Source of the DNA: Commensalibacter oyaizuii
GTDB lineage: Bacteria; Pseudomonadota; Alphaproteobacteria; Acetobacterales; Acetobacteraceae
NCBI RefSeq assembly: GCF_029953265.1
Contig: NZ_JASBAO010000001.1
Location: 1,187,501 to 1,251,500 of the forward strand
Length of the DNA stretch: 64,000 nucleotides
Direction: 5' to 3'
A program made the position numbers and the translations under genes. The notes beneath the pieces were generated by a model. It did not search any database, was not told where the DNA came from, and saw only the letters and a list, made by a program, of their open reading frames with translations. Below are positions 35,060 to 43,904 of the stretch, piece after piece. The number at the start of each line of letters is the position of its first letter. Positions within the stretch are counted from its first letter, which is position 1.

Positions 35060-38000
35060 TTACGCAATTTTCTCAACAAATTCCATATTATCAACAAAAT
35101 ACTCAGCAGTAGCTGTAAGTTCAATTTTAACTAACTTAACCTTATTACTCATTTCTGAAATAACTTCTGGTAAAGTAGCCAATCCTTTCGTCCAGCGATC
35201 TGATCTATTCAACTCGGCATCATGCCAACCTGACAAACCAGACATATCTGAAGGCAGAATTGTTAAAGTTCTTTCACCAAATACGCTGATTTTTGCAACC
35301 AATACACCTAACATACGACGATCATCCAGAAATGGCCCCACAACTTCTGATGGAACGGCTGCCTTTGAATGCATTGCAACAACACTGACATTCGCAGGAA
35401 CATAGAAGCTGTAAACATTACCTTTTATATCAACAGGCTGTAATCTTTCACCTCTTTGAGTGATCAAGCATAGTTCAGGGTCACGGGTGGTTTCAAAGGT
35501 TGATACCGGCGCATAACCTTGTTGTGTCGCACGACGATCCAAGCGCTGCCAAATAGGCTCAACTTGATGCCTTGCAACGGTCAATGGTGCTGCGGCATCT
35601 TCTTGCCAACTTTTATGGCCAGCATTTTCATCAAACGTTAAGTGAAGATTTGCAACATCCCCGTTAAAGAGATGACGGTCATCTGTATTTAAGTAAGATT
35701 CCGTTGTTAAATTTTCAGACAATAGAATTGAATGCTCTTCAGTTTCAACATGATAAACTGTAAAACTTTCCATTGTATTATCAATGATAATTGAACGACC
35801 ATTGACCAACATCCGTGCGGGAATTAGCCCACCATCAACATAAATCGTATGTTCTGGTGTAACCAACAAATCACGACAAGGTTGGTTTAATCCAAACGCA
35901 TGTGCCTTAATACGAACTGGATACAAAGCATCTTTATGTTCATAACCGTTCACATTAACATTCATGCTCCCGATCCATACAATGCGCTTACTGACCTGCT
36001 GTCCATCTTTCAACGCAACAACTTCATCACCAACACTTAGGCTTTCAACAGTTACTTCACCCGTTGGGGTTAAAATATTCGTCCCTGTTAAGAAGCACTT
36101 CGTAATGATAATTTGATGCCCTGTTGAACTTGCGCCAGACTCTACAATCAAGACGTTAGGAATCAGTGAACTACCAGTATAACCAAATTGTGCCAATTGT
36201 GTAACGGAACCATCTGGATTATTGTAACTGATGGTTAAAATACCACCTGAAACACTGGTAACGTAGCGTGTTTGATCCAAATAGGCAGAGCCAATTTCGA
36301 AAACTAAGCTGTCATTTAAAGCAAAGTTGGTTACATTTAAATGACCACTTTCTTCCGAAATATCACCATTATACTGATAGATACCATTTTGAACATTATT
36401 GAAATCAACCAACTTATCCGCAGTACCTGCAGCTCTTGCTTCTTGACCATCAATAATAACCGTCGCACCATTAATGACAATTTTCGGCATTCTTGTCGAA
36501 CCAACATTGGTTGTTACTAAACTTCCAATGTCAACTACAGCTCCAGATGCAACATTCAATGTAACCTGTGTGGTTCCATCCATAACTAGGGTATCAAGAT
36601 TCAATTTGGTACCCGCAGCCACGTTAACAATAGCATTGTTACCCAATGTTAATGATGTTCCTGTAACTGTTTCAGCGTTAATCGTAAATGTTCCACCATT
36701 GGCAAAATTAGCATTACCAAAGGTCAAGTTAGTTGCAGCACCCGTATTAAACGTGGCGTTTGTTGCACCACTGTTGACCGTAATATCGCCAATAGATCCA
36801 GACGCACCGTTACCTAATGCAATTTGGTTGTAGGTGCCATTTAAAACCCAGCCATTAACATTGTAGGTAATACCTGAAGCAAATGTCAATGTTGGACGGC
36901 TGATATTAATACCAATCGTTCCAGCGGTGAAATGCTGGTTTGCACCGATACTGAATGTTGTACCTGTTGCATTAATATTGATATTACCGTTAATGGTCGT
37001 TGAACCATTGGCACCAACAGAGAAAGCTGTGTTACTGGTAAACGTCAGGTCTGAGCCAAGGGTAACATTTGCATTGTTACCAAATCTTAAGGTTCCACCC
37101 GTTGCTGCGGCTATGATGCCACCATTCAACGTTACGGTTGCGCCATCATTCATAACGACACTTTGATTGACTGTGCCAGTCAAGCTTAGTTGGTTACCAG
37201 TAAGCGTTCCTGAGCTACCGAACGTTAATTTTTGGTTACTATTGGTAATTAAAATATCACCATTATCAAGGATCAACTGGCCATTAGCACCAAAGGTTAC
37301 TGTATTTGGGTTGAGTGCCGTGGTACTAATTCCTCCAACTGAGAAATTACCCCCTGACAAGTGCATTGTAACAGTATCACCAAAGGTTACTGTACCTCTT
37401 TGTAAATTATCTATGAAACCGTTATTCAATCCAATAGAAGCATTATTTCCAACAGAAAATACGTTACTAGCCCCAATACCTGTAGCTCCGTAACCAAAAG
37501 ACATCGCTGCGGCACTTAATAATAATCCATCGCCGAAGGCCATGGTATTACCACTACCGTTCAGTAGTACTGAGCCAGAAAGGTGAATGTGAGCGTTTGT
37601 TCCAAATGTGATATTGGCGTTTGATGTGCCAGCACTAGCTTCGAACGTTGAGCCAACATACTGGTTTACCCTAGAGATAGAGTAATCCCCAAGAACGACA
37701 GAGTTAGCGTTCAGCTGCACATCGTTACCAATATTAAAAATACCACCCTGTGCATTATTTTCAAGATTACCATTATTACTGATTGTTGGCATATTTGCCA
37801 AACCAGTATCAATCGTTCCCGATGTCAAGGTAATAACGTAACCATCACCAATTTGAACATTCGCACCAGAGGTATTATCATAAACGTGATGAGGACGTCT
37901 GGACGATATACCACCGCCCACACCAATGTTATATTCTTTGTAAAAACGTCCTGCGCTAATACCACCGGCATTTAAAATGCCAGATCCTTGCAGCGTCAAA

Positions 38001-39556
38001 CTATTATTGTTACCATCCAGTTGAACACCACCAGAAAGATTAATGCTCGCACCGTTACCAATGGTAATACTGTTATTCAACCCAGCCTTGTAAGCCGCAG
38101 TCTCAACAGTTGAACCTAAATAAGAGCCACTATAATCTTTGGCAAAGTTACCAATCGAAATATTGTTGGCATCAATTGTTGCGCCTGTGCCTATCTGTAA
38201 AGATGCTGCACTGGCATCTACCACAATCGCACCATCAGATCCCAAATAAAAATTAGATCCATTATCATGCAACCCGCTTTGACCCAAACTGATATTGGCA
38301 TTATTACCAATAATCATTTGAGCTGGCTCCCCTGTCGAAACAAGAATGTTTCCAGTAAATGGATCCTGAGGATACCCAACGGAAATCTCTAATGCTCTCA
38401 ACTGTAGGTTATTACCCGTTGAAACGATACCATCGATCTGTGCGGCGAAGTTTCCCCAGTTTGCTTGATCTAGGAATACGCTATTGTTATCCCCCAAATA
38501 TAGTCTTGCTTTTTGGTTCAAACGCCCAGCGGAGTATGCAGCACCCATACCACCGGTAATATGGAATTGGTTATTGAAACCTGCTGAAAAGGAAGCACCG
38601 GACCCCACAAACAAACCACTACCTGTCGTAGCACCTAAGTTCATTTGCAAGTTGCTGCCAAATGTAGCTGAAGCATTCATGAAAACGCCAAAGGTTCCAC
38701 CAATGTTTAAGCTGTTGTTATTACCAAATCTGTTCGTTGTTGCGGCATAACCTATGTCGGCATCCCCAATAACCCCCCAGTCACCACCAACGTCAGCACT
38801 GACATTGTCGGCTGTAAGAACGTTACCTGTACGCTGCCCCCTGTTATCACCCGTAACACTTTGACCAGCCAGGGATTTATCAGCAACACCACCAACATAT
38901 CCGTTAGCACTGAGGTAAGACCCACCATCCATTTGCAAGGATGGCGAGTCAGCAGTTGGCTTATATTGCAGCGAAAGATCAGCCTGACCAACAGGGGCGT
39001 TCGCACTACCAACAAGCATGCTATTACCACCACCGACCTGCAACATCCCATTCGACATCACGCTTACGGCTGAAGTCGTTTGATAAACTGCGTTACCGCT
39101 ACCGTTATACCCAACACCAGCATAAAAACTAACAGTTTGCGATGCGTTATAGGTGTATTTATAGGTATCACCAACATTAGGTGCATTCGAGATGGCACGG
39201 CTGTGTAAGGCTGCCGTTCTCGTTAAAACAATGTTATAATCAGGCTGTCCACCCGTAGCAAGGGCTGCAGCTCGATTCAAAGATCCACCATAATAGGTCT
39301 GATCCAAGGTCGACATTGCAGCCGCACTGTATGCAGAGATTAAAGCAGAACCGTCCGACCCCAACGCAGAGGCCATAGATCCCAAAGTAATATCGCCACC
39401 ACTTGTAACACCGCTGGTCAAAGATGCATTACTTATCGTGGCACTACCCAGTAATGCATCATTTAAAGAAGATGACACGCTGTCATCCACAGTTGCAACC
39501 GCAGTCGCAACTTGATCAACACTTGACGTGTTGTTCTTGTTATTGTCGTCAGACAT
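35060..39556 (-). CDS. Giant Asn/Gly-rich repeat protein with C-terminal Hint module
   Basis: This is a predicted surface or secreted protein of 1498 residues. The N-terminus (MSDDNNKNNTSSVDQ) has no classical signal peptide. Residues ~270-1070 are degenerate repeats rich in Asn, Gly, Ser and Thr with recurring GNNASI-, NLSGG- and TFGxNAxIxL-like units, suggesting a beta-solenoid. At Cys1154 a Hint domain begins (KCFLTGTNILTPTGEVTVES, LSVGDEVVAL), with the TxxH block LLVTPEHTIYVDGG. About 340 residues follow, ending in a module with FLDDRRMLGVLVAKI, SGWHDAE and RWTKGLATLP. The same Cys-to-end module is present in the protein at 50485-52554. Hint domains cleave the chain before the Cys, so self-processing is plausible. 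There is no autotransporter barrel, so the secretion route is unknown. Confidence 0.85.
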   Translation of the reverse strand: MSDDNNKNNTSSVDQVATAVATVDDSVSSSLNDALLGSATISNASLTSGVTSGGDITLGSMASALGSDGSALISAYSAAAMSTLDQTYYGGSLNRAAALATGGQPDYNIVLTRTAALHSRAISNAPNVGDTYKYTYNASQTVSFYAGVGYNGSGNAVYQTTSAVSVMSNGMLQVGGGNSMLVGSANAPVGQADLSLQYKPTADSPSLQMDGGSYLSANGYVGGVADKSLAGQSVTGDNRGQRTGNVLTADNVSADVGGDWGVIGDADIGYAATTNRFGNNNSLNIGGTFGVFMNASATFGSNLQMNLGATTGSGLFVGSGASFSAGFNNQFHITGGMGAAYSAGRLNQKARLYLGDNNSVFLDQANWGNFAAQIDGIVSTGNNLQLRALEISVGYPQDPFTGNILVSTGEPAQMIIGNNANISLGQSGLHDNGSNFYLGSDGAIVVDASAASLQIGTGATIDANNISIGNFAKDYSGSYLGSTVETAAYKAGLNNSITIGNGASINLSGGVQLDGNNNSLTLQGSGILNAGGISAGRFYKEYNIGVGGGISSRRPHHVYDNTSGANVQIGDGYVITLTSGTIDTGLANMPTISNNGNLENNAQGGIFNIGNDVQLNANSVVLGDYSISRVNQYVGSTFEASAGTSNANITFGTNAHIHLSGSVLLNGSGNTMAFGDGLLLSAAAMSFGYGATGIGASNVFSVGNNASIGLNNGFIDNLQRGTVTFGDTVTMHLSGGNFSVGGISTTALNPNTVTFGANGQLILDNGDILITNSNQKLTFGSSGTLTGNQLSLTGTVNQSVVMNDGATVTLNGGIIAAATGGTLRFGNNANVTLGSDLTFTSNTAFSVGANGSTTINGNININATGTTFSIGANQHFTAGTIGINISRPTLTFASGITYNVNGWVLNGTYNQIALGNGASGSIGDITVNSGATNATFNTGAATNLTFGNANFANGGTFTINAETVTGTSLTLGNNAIVNVAAGTKLNLDTLVMDGTTQVTLNVASGAVVDIGSLVTTNVGSTRMPKIVINGATVIIDGQEARAAGTADKLVDFNNVQNGIYQYNGDISEESGHLNVTNFALNDSLVFEIGSAYLDQTRYVTSVSGGILTISYNNPDGSVTQLAQFGYTGSSLIPNVLIVESGASSTGHQIIITKCFLTGTNILTPTGEVTVESLSVGDEVVALKDGQQVSKRIVWIGSMNVNVNGYEHKDALYPVRIKAHAFGLNQPCRDLLVTPEHTIYVDGGLIPARMLVNGRSIIIDNTMESFTVYHVETEEHSILLSENLTTESYLNTDDRHLFNGDVANLHLTFDENAGHKSWQEDAAAPLTVARHQVEPIWQRLDRRATQQGYAPVSTFETTRDPELCLITQRGERLQPVDIKGNVYSFYVPANVSVVAMHSKAAVPSEVVGPFLDDRRMLGVLVAKISVFGERTLTILPSDMSGLSGWHDAELNRSDRWTKGLATLPEVISEMSNKVKLVKIELTATAEYFVDNMEFVEKIA

Positions 39557-39683
39557 TAAACCATCCTAAAAAAAAATCTCAATATGAAAATTGACTTTAT
39601 TTTTAGTATTTAATTTCTGTATTTATATTTAGAATTATTTAAGTATTATTATGTATTTATTAGTTTTTCGTTACAAATATTAT

Positions 39684-40034
39684 TTAACTATTTAGATCAG
39701 CTAAAACAACATCCGCAAATTGAGGAACGCTTAATGCACGACCCCCAATATTAACTACGTCAAAATATTCGTTCCATTCACTGTCACGCAAATGTTGGCT
39801 GATGTGTTTACTCATCTCATCAATTGCGACTGACCAAATGACATAAAATTCTGCATCTGCAACTCGAGGCATTTTACTGTCAATCTGGCCTGCAGCTATT
39901 AATTGAACTTTATTTTCACCTGCCAAAGAAGACAAGTTGACGATCATACGTTGTAAAATCTGTTCTTTAATAGGTTTGGCAAGTTTTTTCCATTTTTCTT
40001 TGGGTGAAAAAACCTGCGTCACGATATAAGCCAT
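39684..40034 (-). CDS. Hypothetical small cytoplasmic protein
   Basis: I do not recognise this 116-residue protein with certainty. It begins MAYIVTQVFSPKEKWKKLAK and has no signal peptide or membrane span. A beta-alpha pattern is suggested by VQLIAAGQIDS, then DAEFYVIWSVAIDEM, then WNEYFDVVNIGG, and this recalls small ferredoxin-like (dimeric alpha-beta barrel) proteins. It lies alone, with 127 bases to the repeat-Hint gene and 160 to the DUF2147 gene, all on the minus strand. No function is proposed. Confidence 0.7.
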   Translation of the reverse strand: MAYIVTQVFSPKEKWKKLAKPIKEQILQRMIVNLSSLAGENKVQLIAAGQIDSKMPRVADAEFYVIWSVAIDEMSKHISQHLRDSEWNEYFDVVNIGGRALSVPQFADVVLADLNS

Positions 40035-40149
40035 TATAACTGCCCTTCAATTACGATATTAACAGAATATATTACAACCTAATAAAATTCTGACATAACT
40101 AACTTGTTACATATTATCAATTTAAAAGTGTAAAAGTCAATCGATACTT

Positions 40150-40213
40150 CAATTGCAAGCAGAAAAATACAACTTTATAACGATATCGTTATGATTATAA
40201 CAACTTGCAATTG
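40150..40213. repeat. Nested inverted repeats at the end of the DUF2147 gene
   Basis: CAATTGCAAG (40150-40159) and CTTGCAATTG (40204-40213) are inverted copies, the second inside the last codons of the DUF2147 gene. Between them lies a perfect 16-base palindrome ATAACGATATCGTTAT (40177-40192), starting two bases beyond the stop codon. This could be a terminator-like stem or an operator. There is no clear T-run. Confidence 0.5.
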
Positions 40214-40692
40214 TTACCTATATGTCCACTAAAACGATGCCAAGTATGCGTCTCTCCAAATAAACTAATGCCCATATAACCACGTAATTTTAACTCATTA
40301 GGTTTAGATAACCAAATCTTCGCATCATATAATTTTTCATCTCTAGGATCTGCAATTTTACCATTCCAACGCTTGCCATCTTCATCTTTGGTAAAATTGC
40401 GCAACATTAGAAAATTACACTGTGAATGGTTTTTTTTGTTTAAAGGTGCGATAGGGCCTTGGTATTGCATACCAACAAACCGACCACATAATGCCTGACC
40501 ACAGGGATAAATGTGAAAAACGCCGTCTTCCTTTTTAGTGGTCCAAAGCCCAACCTCAGGTGCATTCTGTACAGAATTATTTGCTTGCTGTGCCTGGGCA
40601 TAAGATGTTTCTCCTTTTGAAAAGGTTAGTAACGACAGTATACCCAAAACAGATACGTTAAAAACAGGCAATTTATTTAATACTGCCATCAC
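40195..40692 (-). CDS. DUF2147 family exported protein
   Basis: A signal peptide (hydrophobic core VSVLGILSLLTFSKG, probable cleavage near SYA) is followed by a DUF2147 domain. Its pattern is visible: GLWTTKKEDGVFHIYPCGQ, CGRFVGMQY, then WNGKIADPRDEKLYDAKIWL and LKLRGYMGISLFGETHTWHR. DUF2147 proteins are small periplasmic or secreted beta-barrel-like proteins of uncertain role; they may bind small ligands. Length 165. The gene stands alone upstream of a nested inverted repeat, 33 bases after grxC. Confidence 0.88.
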   Translation of the reverse strand: MMAVLNKLPVFNVSVLGILSLLTFSKGETSYAQAQQANNSVQNAPEVGLWTTKKEDGVFHIYPCGQALCGRFVGMQYQGPIAPLNKKNHSQCNFLMLRNFTKDEDGKRWNGKIADPRDEKLYDAKIWLSKPNELKLRGYMGISLFGETHTWHRFSGHIGNNCKLL

Positions 40693-40725
40693 ATTTAAAC
40701 CTCTTCAAAAAAAGAACTAACTTTA

Positions 40726-40983
40726 TTACGATGCTAGTAATTGATCTAATTCACCTGATTTATCAATTCGCTGTAAATCGTCACAACCACCAACATGTTG
40801 ACCATCAATAAAGATTTGAGGCACTGTGGTTCTGCCTCCAGAACGCTCAATTGCCTCTTCTCTTTCCTTGGTTCCTTTAGGGGCATTGATTTCTTTTACA
40901 GATGCACCTTTAGCGTTTAATATCAATAGTGCCTTGTGACAAAATGGACATCCAGGTTGGGTATAGATTTCGACTTGAGCCAT
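40726..40983 (-). CDS. grxC: Glutaredoxin 3
   Basis: This is a small dithiol glutaredoxin that reduces protein disulfides and mixed disulfides with glutathione in the cytoplasm. The active site is CPFC (Cys12, Cys15), a slight variant of the usual CPYC. The glutathione-binding TVPQIFIDGQHVGGCDDL follows. The length of 85 is exact for GrxC. It lies downstream of comF, and a comF-grxC pair is common in Alphaproteobacteria. Confidence 0.96.
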   Translation of the reverse strand: MAQVEIYTQPGCPFCHKALLILNAKGASVKEINAPKGTKEREEAIERSGGRTTVPQIFIDGQHVGGCDDLQRIDKSGELDQLLAS

Positions 40984-41090
40984 AATATCTTCCTTCGATT
41001 ATTTTATACATTTCTTCATATAGTTAACTTATTTTTTGAAAACAAGCATCTGCAAAATTATTATTATGCAATATTAATGCTCATCAATCT

Positions 41091-41888
41091 TTAAACCACT
41101 TTGGCAACGGCCACCACGTCGACCCGCGCTGCGCCCGCATCGTATAAAGCACGACTGCAATGTGTTAAAGTAGCACCTGTCGTTACAACGTCATCAACCA
41201 ATAGGATATTTTTGTTTTTAAAAACATATGAATATAAAGGATTTACCTCAAAAGCACCATCTAACACGGAATATCTTTCTTGCCGATTGAGATGCCCCAA
41301 AGCAATTGTCTCTCTTACCCTTAACAGTCCCATCGGTAAAACGGAAGTCCTAAAGTATTTTCCCAACTGCCGTGCCAATAAAGCAGATTGATTATATTTT
41401 CTTTGCCTCAACCGCCTTTTATGTAGAGGCACAGGCACTATGTAATCCACGTGTGCAAACAATGAAGCAGATTGACGAGCCATAAACCGTGTCAAAAAAC
41501 AAATACTATGGTGCCGATCGCCATGCTTTAGAGGTACAATTAATCTTTTAATCCCCTCATTATATACGAAAGCTGCCCGACATGCCTGCCACAAAGGCAT
41601 ATCCATTTTACAATCAGAACAAATAGAATCTATACCTGCTTCTGCATCAGATATAAAAGGAAGAGAGCAAGCATGACAAAAAGGGGCATGAATAAAATGA
41701 AATTGCCGAAAACATGAAGAACATACCAGCCCATCCTCAGCAACCGTTACACCACACACCAAACAACTAGGAGGGATAAAAAAATCTAAAAAATGTTTAT
41801 ATACATGTTTTAATATATTCAAGGACTGAACCGCCCTATAATTAGTATAAAAGTGTAAAGCCTTTATATAAAATGACAACGTTGTCAC
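41091..41888 (-). CDS. comF: ComF family phosphoribosyltransferase-like protein
   Basis: ComF proteins are needed for DNA uptake in some naturally competent bacteria, where they act with single-strand DNA processing factors; in most others the role is unknown. Two zinc-type cysteine pairs lie near the N-terminus (CLVCGVTVAEDGLVCSSC and CHACSLPF/CSDCKMDM). The PRTase-like domain has VPVPLHKRRLRQRKYNQSALLARQL and the PRPP-binding loop NILLVDDVVTTGATL. The length of 265 is normal. The first ~30 residues look unlike the family, so translation may begin later, for example at an internal start before FLDFFIPPSC. Confidence 0.92.
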   Translation of the reverse strand: MTTLSFYIKALHFYTNYRAVQSLNILKHVYKHFLDFFIPPSCLVCGVTVAEDGLVCSSCFRQFHFIHAPFCHACSLPFISDAEAGIDSICSDCKMDMPLWQACRAAFVYNEGIKRLIVPLKHGDRHHSICFLTRFMARQSASLFAHVDYIVPVPLHKRRLRQRKYNQSALLARQLGKYFRTSVLPMGLLRVRETIALGHLNRQERYSVLDGAFEVNPLYSYVFKNKNILLVDDVVTTGATLTHCSRALYDAGAARVDVVAVAKVV

Positions 41889-41919
41889 CTTCTAAAGGCT
41901 TTACAATAATACCGCTTCT

Positions 41920-42336
41920 TTATTCCCCTAGAACGTGTAAGGCGATTTGACGTAAATGAGGCTGTCTACGATGCTCGAACAAATAGATTCCTTGCCAAAT
42001 TCCCAAAACCATTTGACGTTCAACAATGGGGATCGACAGTTGTGTTTGGGTTAATACTGCCTTTATATGGGCTGGCATATCGTCTGGCCCTTCACTGTGA
42101 TGCAAGTAATGCCGATTTTCTGGAACCAAATCATTAAGATAGTGTAAAATATCCTCCCTCACATCAGGGTCTGCATTTTCCTGCACAATGAATGAAGCAG
42201 AAGTATGTTTACACCATAAAGTCAATAAACCAGTAACAATACCCGTCTTTAAGATCCAGCTGGATAAATCCATATTTAACATGGTTAATCCTTGCCCATG
42301 GGTTTGAACCTGTAGAATACTCGTTTGTTGCTTCAT
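41920..42336 (-). CDS. YjbQ/UPF0047 family protein
   Basis: This is a 138-residue single-domain protein of the UPF0047 family, some members of which have weak thiamine-phosphate synthase activity; the real role is unclear. The family motif HTSASFIVQENADPDVREDI is present, followed by HHSEGPDDMPAHIKAVLTQ and the C-terminal GIWQGIYLFEHR. It starts one base after trpS ends, so the two are cotranscribed. Its neighbours (trpS, comF) give no functional hint. Confidence 0.92.
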   Translation of the reverse strand: MKQQTSILQVQTHGQGLTMLNMDLSSWILKTGIVTGLLTLWCKHTSASFIVQENADPDVREDILHYLNDLVPENRHYLHHSEGPDDMPAHIKAVLTQTQLSIPIVERQMVLGIWQGIYLFEHRRQPHLRQIALHVLGE

Positions 42337-42337
42337 A

Positions 42338-43351
42338 TTATTTTATAAATCCCACAATTTCTTCTACTTTTGAAACAATAGGCTCTGCAATGGCTGAAGC
42401 TTTTTTTGCCCCCATCCGCAACATTTCACGAATATGTGCTTCATCAGCCAATAACCGCTTTGTTTCTTCCCGAATGGGTCGAATATGCTGTATTAAGGCA
42501 TCAGCTAGCTCAGATTTAAAGCCACTAAATCCCTGACCACCAAATTGGCGTAAAACCTGATCAACAGACTGATTAGCCATGACCGCATAAATAGAGACTA
42601 AATTTGAAGCCTCTAAGCGATTTTCCAATCCCTCGACTTCAGATGGCAATGGTTCTGAATCACTTTTGGCGCGTCTAATTTTATTTGCAATGACATCATC
42701 TTCATCCAACAATTCGATACGCCCTTGCTCTGAAGGGTCAGATTTTGACATTTTCTTACTACCATCACGTAAATTCATAACCCGTGCGCTGGTGGCTGGT
42801 ATAAGACCTTGCACTTCTTGAAAAAAATCTATTTGATAATCATGGTTGAACTTTTGAGCGATGTCATTAGTTAGTTCTAGATGTTGACGCTGGTCCTCTC
42901 CAACAGGTACGCAAGTAGCCTGATATGTTAGAATATCAGCAGCCATTAAGTTCGGATAAACGTATAATCCTGCAGAATGTGCCTCTCTATTTTTTCCAGC
43001 TTTATCTTTGAACTGGGTCATTCTGTTCATCCAACCAATACGGGCGACACAATTGAAAATCCATCCCATTCTTGCGTGTGCAGAAACAGCAGATTGGTTA
43101 AATAAAATATGTTTTTGTGGATCAATCCCCGCAGCCATTAGGATCGCAGCCTGTTCGATAATCTGCGATCTTAGTTGTATAGGATCCTGCCAAACCGTTA
43201 TCGCATGCATATCCACCAAGCAGAAAATACATTCATTTCCCTGCTGCATGTCAACCCAATGACGTATTGCTCCCAAATAATTACCTAAATGCGGAATACC
43301 GGTGGGCTGAATGCCGGAAAATACTCTCTTACCTAACGGTTTGGACTGCAT
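42338..43351 (-). CDS. trpS: Tryptophanyl-tRNA synthetase
   Basis: TrpRS is a class I synthetase that charges tRNA-Trp. The HIGH-type motif is in SGIQPTGIPHLGNYLGAIR, the tryptophan-binding region includes CLVDMHAITVW, and the KMSKS loop is DGSKKMSKSDPSEQGRIEL. A C-terminal helical anticodon domain follows. The length of 337 is usual for bacteria. It precedes yjbQ by one base and follows a lipoprotein FKBP gene on the same strand with a 28-base gap. Confidence 0.97.
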   Translation of the reverse strand: MQSKPLGKRVFSGIQPTGIPHLGNYLGAIRHWVDMQQGNECIFCLVDMHAITVWQDPIQLRSQIIEQAAILMAAGIDPQKHILFNQSAVSAHARMGWIFNCVARIGWMNRMTQFKDKAGKNREAHSAGLYVYPNLMAADILTYQATCVPVGEDQRQHLELTNDIAQKFNHDYQIDFFQEVQGLIPATSARVMNLRDGSKKMSKSDPSEQGRIELLDEDDVIANKIRRAKSDSEPLPSEVEGLENRLEASNLVSIYAVMANQSVDQVLRQFGGQGFSGFKSELADALIQHIRPIREETKRLLADEAHIREMLRMGAKKASAIAEPIVSKVEEIVGFIK

Positions 43352-43379
43352 AAAACACCTTTTATAATGTTATCAAAAA

Positions 43380-43868
43380 CTAATTATTTTGGGGTGCTTT
43401 TGTAACACCAACCAAATGAATTTTAAAAACCAATGGACTATTTGCAGGGATAATACCCAAAGATTTATCACCATATCCTAATTTAGGGGGGACATAGAGT
43501 TGCCATACATCACCAGGATGCATTTTTGGCAAAGCTTCCATCCAACCTTGGATTAAACCATCAACAGGCATTTGCATTAATCCCCCACCATGGCGATCAG
43601 AAGAATCAAAAATAACCCCATCAGGCAGACGACCTTCATATTCAATTAAAACCAAGTCCCCAACGGCAGGAGAAGCGTCTTTTGGATCTCCTGATTTAAT
43701 CACACGATAGGCGAGCCCACTGGGCAAAGTTTTAACACCTGATTCAGATTCAATTTTTTTCATGAATTGTTCTGGTGTTAATTGTTCATCTTTATTTCCT
43801 GCACAAGCTGCCAAAGAAAAAGAAAATGCCAACAAAACTGGTAAAGCAAAAGAAACAATTTTCTTCAT
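43380..43868 (-). CDS. FKBP-type peptidyl-prolyl isomerase, lipoprotein
   Basis: This is a periplasmic protein-folding enzyme that isomerises prolyl bonds. The signal peptide ends in the lipobox SLAAC with Cys22, so it should be anchored to a membrane by lipid. A short spacer (KDEQLTPEQFMKKIESE) leads to the FKBP domain. The domain has GDLVLIEYEGRLPDGVIFDSS, then IQGWMEALPKMHPGDVWQLY and the closing YGDKSLGIIPANSPLVFKIHL. Its key residues are largely kept. Length 162. A strong GGAGGGGGAG stands before the ATG. Confidence 0.92.
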   Translation of the reverse strand: MKKIVSFALPVLLAFSFSLAACAGNKDEQLTPEQFMKKIESESGVKTLPSGLAYRVIKSGDPKDASPAVGDLVLIEYEGRLPDGVIFDSSDRHGGGLMQMPVDGLIQGWMEALPKMHPGDVWQLYVPPKLGYGDKSLGIIPANSPLVFKIHLVGVTKAPQNN

Positions 43869-43904
43869 TATACTCCCCCTCCAAATTTCTTGAAACGAAT
43901 TAAG

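Noticed and set aside
36474-37493. Three long plus-strand open frames in a row opposite the giant repeat protein
   Set aside because: They are antisense to a repetitive Asn/Gly/Thr-rich gene, have Val/Pro/Leu-rich translations with no domain, and follow from its codon bias.
35060-39556. Repeats in the giant gene considered as a CRISPR array or satellite
   Set aside because: The repeats are degenerate at DNA level, lie in one open frame and follow protein periodicity; there are no fixed repeats with unique spacers.
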